A stretch of DNA of 64,000 nt from Methylosinus sp. PW1 (GTDB taxonomy: Bacteria > Pseudomonadota > Alphaproteobacteria > Rhizobiales > Beijerinckiaceae): NCBI RefSeq assembly GCF_000745215.1, contig NZ_JQNK01000009.1, positions 62,001-126,000 of the forward strand, written 5' to 3'. Position numbers and translations under genes: made by a program. The notes beneath the pieces were generated by a model that did no database searches, was not told the origin of the DNA, and worked only from the letters and a program-made list of their open reading frames with translations. Positions 8,754-17,612 of this stretch are shown piece by piece. Position 1 is the first letter of the stretch, and every line of letters starts with the position of its first letter.

Positions 8754-9413
8754 TCAGCCCTTGCCGCGCGCCTGCTCGGCGGCGAGCGACATGCGCACCA
8801 GCTCGGAGAGGCTGCCGGCGTTCATCTTCAGCATCACATTGGCGCGGTGGACCTCCACCGTGCGGACGCTGATGCCGAGCTCGCGGCCGATGACCTTGTT
8901 CGGCATGCCGTGCAGCAGGCGCTCGAGCACCTCGCTCTCGCGCGCGGTGAGAGTCTGCAGCCGCGCCTCTATGGTCTGCGTCTCCGCGGCGCGGAACTGC
9001 TCCTCGCGCTCATAGGCGAGCGCGAGACGCACGCAGGCGATCAGCGCCTCATTGTCGAAGGGCTTCTCCAGAAAGTCGAAAGCGCCCTGCTTCATCGCCT
9101 GCACGGCGAGCGTCACATCGGCGTAAGCGGTGATGACGACGACCGGCAAGGACAAGCGCCGCGCCTTCATCGCCTCCAGCAGCTCTATGCCGGTCATCTC
9201 CGGCATGCGCGCATCCGTCACCACGCAGCCGGTGTCGCCCGGCTCCACCGACGCCAGAAGATGGCTGGCGCTCTCATGCGGGCGGACCCGAAAGCCGTCC
9301 GTCGACAGCAGAAGGCTGAGAGAATCACGAACGGCGTCGTCATCGTCGACGATATGGATCGTGGCGTCTCGACTCGTCCTCTCCTGCGGAATAGAGCACA
9401 TCCGCCGAGACAT
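8754..9413 (-). CDS. FixJ-family two-component response regulator
   Basis: About 220 residues: an N-terminal receiver domain (IHIVDDDDAVRDSL acidic pair, phospho-acceptor Asp in VVTDARMPEM, conserved Thr in VITAYAD, Lys in FLEKPF) joined to a LuxR/FixJ-type helix-turn-helix (LTARESEVLERLL then GISVRTVEVHRANVMLKM). It should bind DNA after phosphorylation by a FixL-like kinase. No kinase gene is nearby, so it is an orphan here. The start is uncertain: 9413, 9401 and 9458 are all possible. A strong terminator follows the gene. Confidence 0.88.
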   Translation of the reverse strand: MSRRMCSIPQERTSRDATIHIVDDDDAVRDSLSLLLSTDGFRVRPHESASHLLASVEPGDTGCVVTDARMPEMTGIELLEAMKARRLSLPVVVITAYADVTLAVQAMKQGAFDFLEKPFDNEALIACVRLALAYEREEQFRAAETQTIEARLQTLTARESEVLERLLHGMPNKVIGRELGISVRTVEVHRANVMLKMNAGSLSELVRMSLAAEQARGKG

Positions 9414-9769
9414 ATCGTCGACGAGCGGACTCGTCAGCGGCGGCTGGACCATGTGCATCGCTCGTCTCGAGAGAAAAAGGCGGCGCATTCGCGCGCCGGC
9501 GCAGGAAACGCGAAGCATCGTTGCGCATCGCGTGGCGGCGGACAGATCATCATCAAGAACCTCGGAATAACCAACCGCGAAAAAGCTCTGTGCTCGACCC
9601 ATGCGCCGACTTTCGATCGGCGTGACCCGCGCTATAATCATTATTCGGGCGCTACAGAGATTGACAAACTGGGGAATGCACGTACTCGGGAAACGCGCAG
9701 GTGCGAATCACGAACGCATGTTCGATCATTATTCATGCAGCGCCGCGCGCCGCGGCTTTTCCGCACGCC
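9414..9769. promoter_or_regulatory. divergent intergenic region between fixJ-like gene and exported-protein gene
   Basis: About 355 bases with no convincing gene. It is less GC-rich than its flanks. A perfect TATAAT lies at 9633-9638 on the plus strand without a good -35 partner, and TTGACA at 9661 lacks a clear -10 element. It probably holds the promoters of both flanking genes, but I cannot place them firmly. Confidence 0.35.
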
Positions 9770-10186
9770 ATGGCGACGACGAGACGCATCTTCCTCGCAT
9801 GCATCACGGCCGCGACTCTGCACGGAGCCCGAGCGCAAGAGGTCCCGCGCGCCGATGATGACGCGCGCGCGCAATGGCTGCAGCAGATCGCCGAAGCGCG
9901 CCAGCGCTATGACGCTTTCGCATCGCTCATGGTCGCCGATCTCGACCGCATGGCCGTCAGTCGCGCGGAACGCGAGGACGCGCATCTCGACGACCCCACA
10001 TTGCGGCGCGGCGACATTGTGGTCACGGCCACGGGCCTGCTGATGTTCAAAGGCTCCAGCAAATTCGTTCCCGACCTCTCCGATTTCGAGCCCATCGGCG
10101 AAGCGCGCGCGCGGCGCTCGGACCATGCCGCGACACTGCTCGATATTTTGCGCGCCCACGCCCGCGCCGGCCGTCGCGGCGGTTGA
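9770..10186 (+). CDS. small exported protein of unknown function
   Basis: A 138-residue protein starting MATTRRIFLACITAATLHGARAQ, here split by eye into a basic start, a short hydrophobic core and an ARAQ-type signal-peptidase site. The mature part is rich in charged residues and Ala, with predicted helix (QWLQQIAEARQRYDAF) and a C-terminal segment containing VVTATGLLMFKGSSKFVPD. An upstream in-frame start at 9701 would disrupt the signal peptide. I do not recognise the family. Confidence 0.55.
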   Translation: MATTRRIFLACITAATLHGARAQEVPRADDDARAQWLQQIAEARQRYDAFASLMVADLDRMAVSRAEREDAHLDDPTLRRGDIVVTATGLLMFKGSSKFVPDLSDFEPIGEARARRSDHAATLLDILRAHARAGRRGG

Positions 10187-10277
10187 GGCGATTGCTGCGG
10201 CGCGGCGGATTACGTGCTACATAAGCTCCGCAAACATCGCCACGCCGGCCTTGAACCGGACGCCGCGGAGAAGACCA

Positions 10278-10829
10278 ATGTTCATTCAGACCGAATCCAC
10301 GCCCAATCCCTCCACGCTGAAGTTCCTGCCCGGCCGCCCGGTCCTCGCCGAGGGCGCGCGCGAGTTCCGCACGCCGGAAGCCGCCGCCGCCTCGCCGCTC
10401 GCCGGCGCGCTGCTCTCCATCGACGGAGTGGAGGCAGTGATGTTCGGCCCCGATTTCGTCTCCGTCACCAAGACCGACGCCGAATGGGCGCATCTGAAGC
10501 CGGCCATTCTCGGCACGATCATGGAGCATTTCAGTTCCGGCCAGCCGATCGTCATCGAGGGCGCCGAGACCGCCCCGGCGGAATTCTTCGACCCCGCCGA
10601 CGCAGAGACGGTGGCGCAGATCAAGGAGCTGATCGTGACGCGCGTGCGTCCGGCGGTCGCCAATGACGGCGGCGACATCACCTTCCGCGGCTTTCGCGAC
10701 GGAACCGTCTATGTGGCGATGAAGGGGTCCTGCTCCGGCTGCCCCTCCTCCACTGCGACGCTCAAGAACGGCATAGAAAATATGTTGCGCCATTTCGTGC
10801 CCCAGGTCACGTCGGTGCAGCAGGTTTGA
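10278..10829 (+). CDS. NfuA/NifU-type Fe-S cluster carrier
   Basis: A 183-residue Fe-S scaffold or carrier. The N-terminal Nfu_N domain begins with MFIQTESTPNPSTLKF. The C-terminal NifU-like domain contains the cluster-binding CxxC in KGSCSGCPSS. The start has a GGAG ribosome binding site eight bases upstream. It is followed 46 bp downstream by tsaB on the same strand. It probably passes 4Fe-4S clusters to client proteins such as the radical-SAM enzyme MiaB encoded 4 kb away, though that link is inference. Confidence 0.92.
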   Translation: MFIQTESTPNPSTLKFLPGRPVLAEGAREFRTPEAAAASPLAGALLSIDGVEAVMFGPDFVSVTKTDAEWAHLKPAILGTIMEHFSSGQPIVIEGAETAPAEFFDPADAETVAQIKELIVTRVRPAVANDGGDITFRGFRDGTVYVAMKGSCSGCPSSTATLKNGIENMLRHFVPQVTSVQQV

Positions 10830-10875
10830 GAGGCCGCTTTGAAAGCCGCGCGAAACCCGTCATAATCCGCCGGCA

Positions 10876-11568
10876 ATGAGAATCCTCGCCATCGACACGG
10901 CGCTCCCCGCCGTCTCCGCCTGTGTGCTCGATCTGGGCGCCGCCGATCCGCTCGCCGTCGAGACGGCGCCGATGGAGCGCGGCCACGCCGAGGAATTGCT
11001 GCCGCTCATCGAGCGCGTCGTCGCCGCGGCGGGCGGCGGCTTCGGCTCCATCGGTCGGGTGGCGGTCACGGTCGGGCCGGGCTCCTTCACCGGCATCCGA
11101 ATCGGTCTCGCGGCCGGACAGGCCATCGCCCTCGCCGTGAAGGCGCCCATCGTCGGCGTCTCCACTCTGGCGGCGTTGGCGGCGCCTTATGTTCTGCTGC
11201 CCTATGACGGCGTGGTGGCGGCGGCGATCGACGCGCGCCATGGCCAAGTCTATGTGACCGCCTATGGGCCGGACGGCCGCACACTGCTCTCGCCGCGCCG
11301 CGTCGGCGCCCACGAGGCGCTGCGCGCGCTCGGCTCCGGCCCGCTGCGGCTGATCGGCTCCGGCGCGCCGCTGCTGGCCGAGGAGGCCCGCCTCGCCGGC
11401 CTCGAGGCGGAGGTCGCCAGCCGCGCGCCGGCGCCCGATATCGCCTTTGTGGCCCGGCTCGGCCTCGTCGCCGATCCGGCGACCGCGCCGGCGCGTCCGC
11501 TCTATTTGAAGGCCCCGGACGCCAAGCCGCAAGAGCGACCGCTGCAAGACGCCCCGGCGGGCGCATGA
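10876..11568 (+). CDS. tsaB: tRNA N6-threonylcarbamoyladenosine biosynthesis protein TsaB
   Basis: A 230-residue non-catalytic ASKHA-fold partner of TsaD in t6A37 tRNA modification. The N-terminal MRILAIDTALPAVSACV and the VTVGPGSFTGIRIGLAAGQA block are diagnostic for the TsaB/YeaZ family. The stop overlaps the rimI start (ATGA), so the two are coupled, an arrangement common in proteobacteria. Confidence 0.93.
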   Translation: MRILAIDTALPAVSACVLDLGAADPLAVETAPMERGHAEELLPLIERVVAAAGGGFGSIGRVAVTVGPGSFTGIRIGLAAGQAIALAVKAPIVGVSTLAALAAPYVLLPYDGVVAAAIDARHGQVYVTAYGPDGRTLLSPRRVGAHEALRALGSGPLRLIGSGAPLLAEEARLAGLEAEVASRAPAPDIAFVARLGLVADPATAPARPLYLKAPDAKPQERPLQDAPAGA

Positions 11569-12071
11569 GCTCCAGCGTCATGAGCTTGTTTTCGACCTTC
11601 TTTCCAAAGCCCCATTATGTGATCCGCCCAATCGGCGCCGATCACGCCTATGATTGCGCCAAGATTCACGCGGGCTCCTTCGCCTTCCCCTGGTCGAAGA
11701 TCGATTTCGAGAGCCTTTTGACCGACCGCACAGTGCTGGCCGACGGCGCGATGAACGAGCGGCTGCTGAAGGACGAGGTGGGCGGCATGGCGCTGTCCCG
11801 GCTGCTGCCGCCGGACGCCGAGATTCTGACCTTCGCGGTCGATCCCGCCCGCCGCGGCGCCGGACTCGGAAGGGCGCTGCTCGCGGCGCATCTCGGCAAT
11901 CTCGAGCGCGGCGGGGCGCGCCTCGTCTTCCTCGAGGTAGGCGAGGACAATGCCGCGGCGCTGAAAGTCTATGAGAAGCTGGGCTTCAAGACGATCGGCC
12001 GGCGCGAGAATTATTATCAGCGGCCCAATGGCGAGCGTCAGGCGGCGCTGACGATGCGCTGCGAGCTGTGA
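11565..12071 (+). CDS. rimI: ribosomal protein S18 alanine N-acetyltransferase
   Basis: A 168-residue GNAT acetyltransferase. The acetyl-CoA-binding segment is FAVDPARRGAGLGRALL, followed by the motif B-like NAAALKVYEKLGFKTIGRR. It is coupled to tsaB by a four-base overlap, which supports assignment as RimI rather than a generic GNAT. Its stop lies 12 bases from the 3' end of the oppositely oriented AT-rich deaminase gene, marking the left boundary of that insertion. Confidence 0.88.
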   Translation: MSSSVMSLFSTFFPKPHYVIRPIGADHAYDCAKIHAGSFAFPWSKIDFESLLTDRTVLADGAMNERLLKDEVGGMALSRLLPPDAEILTFAVDPARRGAGLGRALLAAHLGNLERGGARLVFLEVGEDNAAALKVYEKLGFKTIGRRENYYQRPNGERQAALTMRCEL

Positions 12072-12083
12072 GGCAAGCGAGAC

Positions 12084-13625
12084 TTAGCTCCCCTCCTTAT
12101 GCCTGAGGTCTGCCATCACTTTTTCCTCATGCTCCGTTTGTGAGTCCAATGGCACACGCATCACAGGCACTGCCGACTTTTTATGCCGTGGTGACAAACG
12201 CCCGTCTGATTTTCGTTGGACCAATGGACGAAAAAGTTTCAAATAGTTTTTCGGCGCGACGCCGTCGTATTGGCGGAAAACGACGTGCGTTCTATCATCT
12301 GGATCTTCAGTTATTGCATCGCAATGTAATTCAATAGCGCGACTTTTTAAATAAGGCTCAATGTAAACGACCTTTGCAATCCCAGAGGCAACTATATGTC
12401 GCGCACAATTATGACAAGGATAAGTGCTCGTATATAGAGTTGCACGAGACAAAGAATGCCTTCCCTCTCTCGCTACAGCCAATATCGCTTCCATCTCAGC
12501 ATGGATTGCTCGTGAGAATTCAATTATAGAATCGATATCAGTACCGCCAAGCAAATCTTTAACTTTTTGTATATTTATATTTTTCTTTACAATATTTGCA
12601 TCTTTTATATTTTTCGCCATCTTCTCGATAATTGCTGATTTCTTTAACTCGTTATGGCAAACCGCTCCACCCCAGTTGAAGCATCTACTATCTTTATCCG
12701 AAAACGTTGACTTATCTGTGTCGACAATGTTTTGATCATCTTCTCGATAAAGGCCGCCACCAAATTTTGGCACATCGTTCCATCCAACTGATATAAGTTC
12801 GCCATCTTGCGAAACAATCGCAGCACCAACCTGTCGAGACATACAAGCAGAATTTACTGATGCCGCGACAGCCTCATACATTGCAGATTCCGCTCTTGTA
12901 GGTGTATGAATTTTTACATCAAAAATAATTTCTAAGAATCTATCGACCCTACTTCTTAACTCCTCCTTTTTTCGATCATTACAAATAAAAAAATCTGAAT
13001 CAACAAATAGCTTTCTTGTCTTTTGTCCAAATGTCGCGACCTCCCCCTGATCTCTGTCCATTATTTTGTCTATCGCACTTTCTGGCGCACCGCTATTTAT
13101 CAACCTGTCTTTACGAGTCGTATCTGGTGCAAAAATACCAAATACACACAAGCTTTCTCCGTATAAAGTTCTTAGAAGCTGCAATTCCTCAATATTTTTT
13201 AAAGAGTCTAGGATATACGCAAAACGACGCGGCTGTTGCGTTCCTCCATCTGCATACCCACCATTCGCCCGACGAAAATCTACAATCTTTTGTATTGCCT
13301 TCTGCACAATATAGTCGCCACCAAATCTTTTTCGTAGCGAATTTCCAGCCTCCTGCATTACTATAAGGTAATCATTAGAGGTAAAATCTGGAATTTTTTG
13401 AACACCGACACGCCACGCCTCATCTTTAATTATATTGCTAAGCTTGATAGTATCACAGACCTTATATTTGAAATCGTGAGTGAGAATATCGGAAATGTAT
13501 TGCGCCGCCGTCGACACCTCTGACCCAACAGGCCCCACAAGAGCGATCACCAACTCCTGTGAGTGGCGCTCATCGATTAGTTTTGCTACACTTGCGTGGG
13601 GCCAGTCCGTTAGTAGGTCGTTCAT
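12084..13625 (-). CDS. anti-phage cytidine nucleotide deaminase, AvcD-like
   Basis: About 513 residues in two parts. The N-terminal half resembles a P-loop nucleotide kinase fold but has a degenerate loop (ALVGPVGSEVST, no Walker lysine). The C-terminal half is a CMP/dCMP deaminase domain with both zinc-site motifs: HAE in RAIHAEMEAIL and PCxxC in STYPCHNCARHIV. This architecture is that of the AvcD family, which deaminates dCTP/dCMP during phage infection to starve replication. Base composition is far more AT-rich than all neighbours and codon use differs (frequent AAA, ATA, TTT), a sign of recent transfer. The ATG at 13625 was preferred over a TTG two codons upstream. No integrase or other defence gene accompanies it. 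Confidence 0.8.
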   Translation of the reverse strand: MNDLLTDWPHASVAKLIDERHSQELVIALVGPVGSEVSTAAQYISDILTHDFKYKVCDTIKLSNIIKDEAWRVGVQKIPDFTSNDYLIVMQEAGNSLRKRFGGDYIVQKAIQKIVDFRRANGGYADGGTQQPRRFAYILDSLKNIEELQLLRTLYGESLCVFGIFAPDTTRKDRLINSGAPESAIDKIMDRDQGEVATFGQKTRKLFVDSDFFICNDRKKEELRSRVDRFLEIIFDVKIHTPTRAESAMYEAVAASVNSACMSRQVGAAIVSQDGELISVGWNDVPKFGGGLYREDDQNIVDTDKSTFSDKDSRCFNWGGAVCHNELKKSAIIEKMAKNIKDANIVKKNINIQKVKDLLGGTDIDSIIEFSRAIHAEMEAILAVAREGRHSLSRATLYTSTYPCHNCARHIVASGIAKVVYIEPYLKSRAIELHCDAITEDPDDRTHVVFRQYDGVAPKNYLKLFRPLVQRKSDGRLSPRHKKSAVPVMRVPLDSQTEHEEKVMADLRHKEGS

Positions 13626-13744
13626 TGCCAATCCACATTCCGATCATTTTTTAGAATCGTAAAGGCTACAGTAACTGATTCTCAGCCAGTCAACCTACGT
13701 CAAACCAGTAGTGGTGCAATTTATCGACCGATAATAATCGTACC
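13626..13744 (-). promoter_or_regulatory. AT-rich leader upstream of the avcD-like gene
   Basis: This leader shares the AT-rich composition of the deaminase gene. On the minus strand it has TTGACG and TTGACT hexamers, the latter followed after 17 bases by TGTAGC, and a short CTGA/TCAG palindrome. In Vibrio, avcD is preceded by the inhibitory RNA AvcI; an RNA of that kind could start here, but I see no sequence proof. It may simply hold the promoter. Confidence 0.3.
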
Positions 13745-13783
13745 ATGTCACGAAACCGTCGTTCGCGCGTTAGAGACAGGGCC

Positions 13784-14599
13784 ATGCCTTATCTGCGCGC
13801 GATCGCTTTCGTCCTGGCGATGACCGGGGCCTTCGTCGTCTTCGTCCCCATCCAATGGCTGGCGCGGAGACGGCGCTGGGAGCTGCGCCACAATATTCAG
13901 ACAGGCTTTTGCCGCGTGATGTGCGCCATCATCGGCATAGATGTGCGCGAGCAGGGCCGGCTCGCAGGAACGAGTCCCCGATTCGTCGTGGCCAATCATG
14001 TCTCCTGGACCGACATCATCGCCCTCGCCAGCCGCTATCCGCTGGTTTTTCTGGCGAAGTCCGAGGTCTCCGCCTGGCCTGTGCTGGGCTTTCTGGCGCG
14101 GCTGCAGGGCACCGTCTTCGTCGAGCGCGGCAATCGACGGGCCATCCCCATCGTCAATGCGGCTCTGGCGGAGCGACTGCGACAGGGTGACGATATCGTC
14201 GTCTTTGCGGAAGGCACGTCGAGCGACGGCGCCGGCGTGCTGAAATTCAACGCCTCGCATTTCGCCATGCTGAGCGATCTCGCCGCCGCCAATGCGGCCG
14301 CGCCCACGCTCGCCCCGGCCGCCATTCTCTACACGGAGCGAAAAAGCGCGCCCGGCGGCCGGCTGGACGTCGGCTGGTACGGGGATATGACTTTCCTCCC
14401 ACATTTATGGAGTCTGATGAAGCGCGGCGGCGCAAAATGCCATATATTGTGGGGCGAGGCCGTGGACCCCGGCTCCGGCGACCGCAAGGCTCTCGCCGCC
14501 GCCACCGAGGCGCGCGTGCGAGAACTTCTGGCGACGGACGTTGCGGGCCGGGAAAGCGAGAGTAATATCGCCCCGGCGCGAGACCCCGCCGCCCGTTGA
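13784..14599 (+). CDS. plsC: 1-acyl-sn-glycerol-3-phosphate acyltransferase (PlsC family)
   Basis: Membrane-associated acyltransferase of phospholipid synthesis, about 271 residues. It has an N-terminal hydrophobic helix (AIAFVLAMTGAFVVFVPI), the catalytic NHVSWTD (an NHxxxxD form of the HX4D box), FVERGNR and the EGTSSDG acceptor motif. The start at 13784 follows a GAGACAGGG-like site; 13745 is also open and would add 13 basic residues. It shares its reading frame with the downstream miaB, separated by this gene's stop. Confidence 0.87.
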   Translation: MPYLRAIAFVLAMTGAFVVFVPIQWLARRRRWELRHNIQTGFCRVMCAIIGIDVREQGRLAGTSPRFVVANHVSWTDIIALASRYPLVFLAKSEVSAWPVLGFLARLQGTVFVERGNRRAIPIVNAALAERLRQGDDIVVFAEGTSSDGAGVLKFNASHFAMLSDLAAANAAAPTLAPAAILYTERKSAPGGRLDVGWYGDMTFLPHLWSLMKRGGAKCHILWGEAVDPGSGDRKALAAATEARVRELLATDVAGRESESNIAPARDPAAR

Positions 14600-14611
14600 G
14601 GAGAAACCGAG

Positions 14612-16054
14612 ATTTCCGACGCCGCATCGAAGCCTGCGCCCGCCTTGCCCCTCGAGCAAGCGCCGGGAGCCGTGGGATCCGCGAAAGCCTATGTGAAATC
14701 ATATGGCTGCCAGATGAACGTCTATGACGCGACGCGCATGGCCGATCTGCTCACGGCGCGCGGCTATGCGGAGGCCGCCGATGAGGACGACGCCGATCTC
14801 GTCGTGCTGAACACCTGCCATATTCGCGAGAAGGCGACGGAAAAGGTCTATTCCGAGCTCGGCCGCCTCGCCAAGCTGAAGAGCGAGCGCAGCGCCGAAG
14901 GACGGGACTACCGAATCGTCGTCGCCGGCTGCGTCGCCCAGGCGGAGGGAGAGGAAGTGCTGCGCCGCCAGCGCGCGGTCGATCTCGTCGTCGGGCCTCA
15001 GAGCTATCACCGCCTCTCTGATCTATTGACCCGGGCCGAGGCCGGCGAGCGCGTCGCCGAGACGGATTTCGCCGTCGCCGACAAGTTCGAGGCGCTTCGC
15101 CGCGCGGCGGCCGCAGGCAAGCGCGTGCGCGACGTCACGGCCTTCGTCACGGCGCAGGAAGGATGCGACAAATTCTGCTCCTTCTGCGTGGTGCCCTACA
15201 CGCGCGGCGCCGAAATATCGCGTCGCCCGGAAGAGATCGTCGAGGAGGCGGAGGCGCTGGCCGCGGCCGGCGTGCGCGAGCTGACCATCATCGGCCAGAA
15301 CGTCAACGCCTATAGCGGCTCGGACGAGAATGGCGCGCCCTGGTCCCTGCCCCGCCTGCTGGCGCGGCTGGAGCGTATCGAAGGCGTCACGCGGCTGCGC
15401 TACACCACCAGCCATCCGATCGATATGACGCAGGAGCTGATCGACGCCCATGCCGAGCTGCCGACTCTGGCGCCCTTCGTGCACCTTCCGGTGCAATCCG
15501 GCTCGGATCGCATTTTGAAAGCGATGAACCGACGCCATGACGCGCGCTTTTATCTGGACATTGTCGCGCGGCTGCGCGCGGCGCGGCCGGATATCGCGCT
15601 GTCCTCCGATTTCATCGTCGGCTTTCCCGGCGAGACCAACGCGGATTTCGAGGCGACGCTGGAGCTCATTCGCGCCGTCGGATTTGCTTCCACTTTTTCG
15701 TTCAAATATTCGCCGCGCCCCGGCACGCCCGGCGCCGAGCGCGAGGATCAGGTCGACGAGAGCGTCAAATCCGAGCGGCTCGCCATTCTGCAGGCGCTGG
15801 TCGAGGAGCAGCGGCAGGCGTTCAACGCCGCCACTGTCGGCCGCACGGTGGAGGTCTTGTTCGAGAAGGCCGGCCGGCACGAGGGTCAGATCGCCGGCAA
15901 GAGTCCCTATATGCAGCCCGTCCATGCGATGGGCGGCCTGGAGCTCATCGGAAAGACTCTGCCGGTGACGATCGTCGCCGCCGGCTCCAATTCGCTGGCC
16001 GGCGGCATCGTCGGCCGAACGAGCCTTGAAGCTGCGAGGGAGGCCGCCCTGTGA
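14612..16054 (+). CDS. miaB: tRNA-2-methylthio-N6-dimethylallyladenosine synthase, probable ATT start
   Basis: Radical-SAM methylthiotransferase for A37 of tRNAs. The three N-terminal cluster cysteines ([21 protein letters not shown]), the radical-[11 protein letters not shown] and a C-terminal TRAM region are all present. The frame contains no ATG or GTG between the plsC stop (14597-14599) and the conserved domain. The only NTG codon is TTG at 14645, without a ribosome binding site. An ATT at 14612 sits eight bases after GAGGAG, so I take ATT as the likely start; the TTG remains the alternative. Confidence 0.9.
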   Translation: MSDAASKPAPALPLEQAPGAVGSAKAYVKSYGCQMNVYDATRMADLLTARGYAEAADEDDADLVVLNTCHIREKATEKVYSELGRLAKLKSERSAEGRDYRIVVAGCVAQAEGEEVLRRQRAVDLVVGPQSYHRLSDLLTRAEAGERVAETDFAVADKFEALRRAAAAGKRVRDVTAFVTAQEGCDKFCSFCVVPYTRGAEISRRPEEIVEEAEALAAAGVRELTIIGQNVNAYSGSDENGAPWSLPRLLARLERIEGVTRLRYTTSHPIDMTQELIDAHAELPTLAPFVHLPVQSGSDRILKAMNRRHDARFYLDIVARLRAARPDIALSSDFIVGFPGETNADFEATLELIRAVGFASTFSFKYSPRPGTPGAEREDQVDESVKSERLAILQALVEEQRQAFNAATVGRTVEVLFEKAGRHEGQIAGKSPYMQPVHAMGGLELIGKTLPVTIVAAGSNSLAGGIVGRTSLEAAREAAL

Positions 16055-17097
16055 CGCTCGACCGCGAGAGACGGGTCTTCGAACAGCCGGACGCGCCGCG
16101 TTCGGGCGAGCCGGAGGCGGAGATCACGCTCGCCTTCGAGGATAATCGTTACGCCTCGCTGGTTTTCGGCCTCTATGACCAGCATCTCGCCAAAATCGAG
16201 CGGCGCCTCGCCGTCTCCTGCTTCGCCAATGGAAATCATGTCACGCTGAAGGGCCGCGCCGAGGCCTGCGAGCAGGCTCGCCGCGTGCTGGAAATTCTCT
16301 ACGGCCGCGTGCAGCTCGGCCAGAAGGTGGGATTGGGCGACGTGGATGGCGCCATACAGGAATCGGCCCGCCAGGGCAGCCTCTTTCCCGAGGCGGAGCC
16401 CGGCCGCGCGGTCTTCGAGCAGATTTCGACGCGCCGCCGCGGGCCGGTGCGGGCGCGAAACCTCGCCCAGGATCTCTATCTGCGGGCGCTGAAGCGCCAT
16501 GAGCTGGTCTTCGCCGAAGGGCCGGCCGGCACGGGCAAGACCTGGCTCGCCGTCGGCCATGCCGTCTCGCTGCTCGAGCAGGGCGTGGTCGAGCGCATCA
16601 TTCTCTCGCGCCCGGCGGTGGAGGCGGGCGAGCGCTTGGGCTTCCTGCCCGGCGACATGCGCGAGAAGGTCGATCCCTATCTCAGACCCATCTATGACGG
16701 CCTCCATGATTTCATGGACCCGCGCATGGTGGAGCGCGGCATTCAGACCGGCATGATAGAAGTGGCGCCGCTCGCCTTCATGCGCGGGCGCACGCTCACC
16801 AAGGCCTGCGTTTTGCTAGACGAAGCGCAGAACGCCACTTCCATGCAGATGAAAATGTTTCTCACCCGTCTCGGCGACGGATCGCGTATGATCATCAATG
16901 GCGACCCCTCGCAGACCGATCTCCCGCCCGGCCAGAAATCCGGGCTGAGCGAGGCGATCGCGCTGCTTTCCAATATAGAGGGCGTCGGAAGGGTGAAATT
17001 CGCCGAGGGCGATGTGGTGCGCCACGACCTCGTGCGGCAAATCGTCGGCGCCTATGAGGCTGCCGGACGGGAGAAGGCGAAGCTTCGAGAGCCATGA
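16051..17097 (+). CDS. PhoH-like ATPase (YbeZ)
   Basis: A 348-residue PhoH-family ATPase. An N-terminal KH-like region is followed by the Walker A motif [12 protein letters not shown] and Walker B VLLDEAQN, then the [15 protein letters not shown] segment. The GTG start overlaps the miaB stop (GTGA), and its own stop overlaps ybeY, so miaB-phoH-ybeY-corC are translationally coupled. YbeZ partners with YbeY in ribosome and RNA quality control; that role is from family knowledge. Confidence 0.93.
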   Translation: MTLDRERRVFEQPDAPRSGEPEAEITLAFEDNRYASLVFGLYDQHLAKIERRLAVSCFANGNHVTLKGRAEACEQARRVLEILYGRVQLGQKVGLGDVDGAIQESARQGSLFPEAEPGRAVFEQISTRRRGPVRARNLAQDLYLRALKRHELVFAEGPAGTGKTWLAVGHAVSLLEQGVVERIILSRPAVEAGERLGFLPGDMREKVDPYLRPIYDGLHDFMDPRMVERGIQTGMIEVAPLAFMRGRTLTKACVLLDEAQNATSMQMKMFLTRLGDGSRMIINGDPSQTDLPPGQKSGLSEAIALLSNIEGVGRVKFAEGDVVRHDLVRQIVGAYEAAGREKAKLREP

Positions 17098-17612
17098 GCG
17101 TCGCGATCGATATAATCGTCACCGCGCCCTGCTGGGATCAGCAGGCGGGCCTCGACGAGCTGACGCAGAGTACCGTGCGCGAGTGCGTCGCCCAGACGGC
17201 GGCGCCGCTCGCGCCGGGCTGCGAGCTGAGCGTCAACTTCACCGATGACGCCACCATCCGCGAATTGAACGCGCAATGGCGCGGCATGGACAAGCCCACC
17301 AATGTTCTCTCCTTCGAGACGCCCGGCCCGCTCGCGCGCCGCATGGCGCTCGGCGATATCGTCATCGCGCATGAGACGGTCGCGCGCGAGGCGGCGGAGC
17401 AGGACAAGAGCTTCGAAGCGCATCTCACGCATTTGCTCATTCATGGATTTCTGCATCTGATCGGCTACGACCATCAATCTCCACGGGAGGCCGAAGAGAT
17501 GGAGGCTCTGGAGCGCCGCATAGCGGCGGCGCTCGGCCTCAATGATCCTTACGAAGGTTCCGAGCCCGTGGCGGAGGCTTCATCCAAAGGAAAATCGAAC
17601 GGCGATGTCTAG
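17094..17612 (+). CDS. ybeY: endoribonuclease YbeY (rRNA maturation factor)
   Basis: A 172-residue metalloprotein of the UPF0054 family, which acts in 16S rRNA 3' processing and ribosome quality control. The zinc motif HGFLHLIGYDH, with three histidines, is intact, as is the NVLSFETP stretch. It overlaps phoH by four bases upstream and corC by eight bases downstream. Confidence 0.95.
   Translation: MSVAIDIIVTAPCWDQQAGLDELTQSTVRECVAQTAAPLAPGCELSVNFTDDATIRELNAQWRGMDKPTNVLSFETPGPLARRMALGDIVIAHETVAREAAEQDKSFEAHLTHLLIHGFLHLIGYDHQSPREAEEMEALERRIAAALGLNDPYEGSEPVAEASSKGKSNGDV

Noticed and set aside
11565..14599. Prophage or integrative element around the AT-rich deaminase
   Set aside because: Only one gene has foreign composition. 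No integrase, direct repeats or tRNA is seen at the edges, so a larger mobile element is not supported.
16526..16562. Possible fusion or frameshift in phoH
   Set aside because: The frame is continuous with intact Walker A and B motifs and matches the usual family length.
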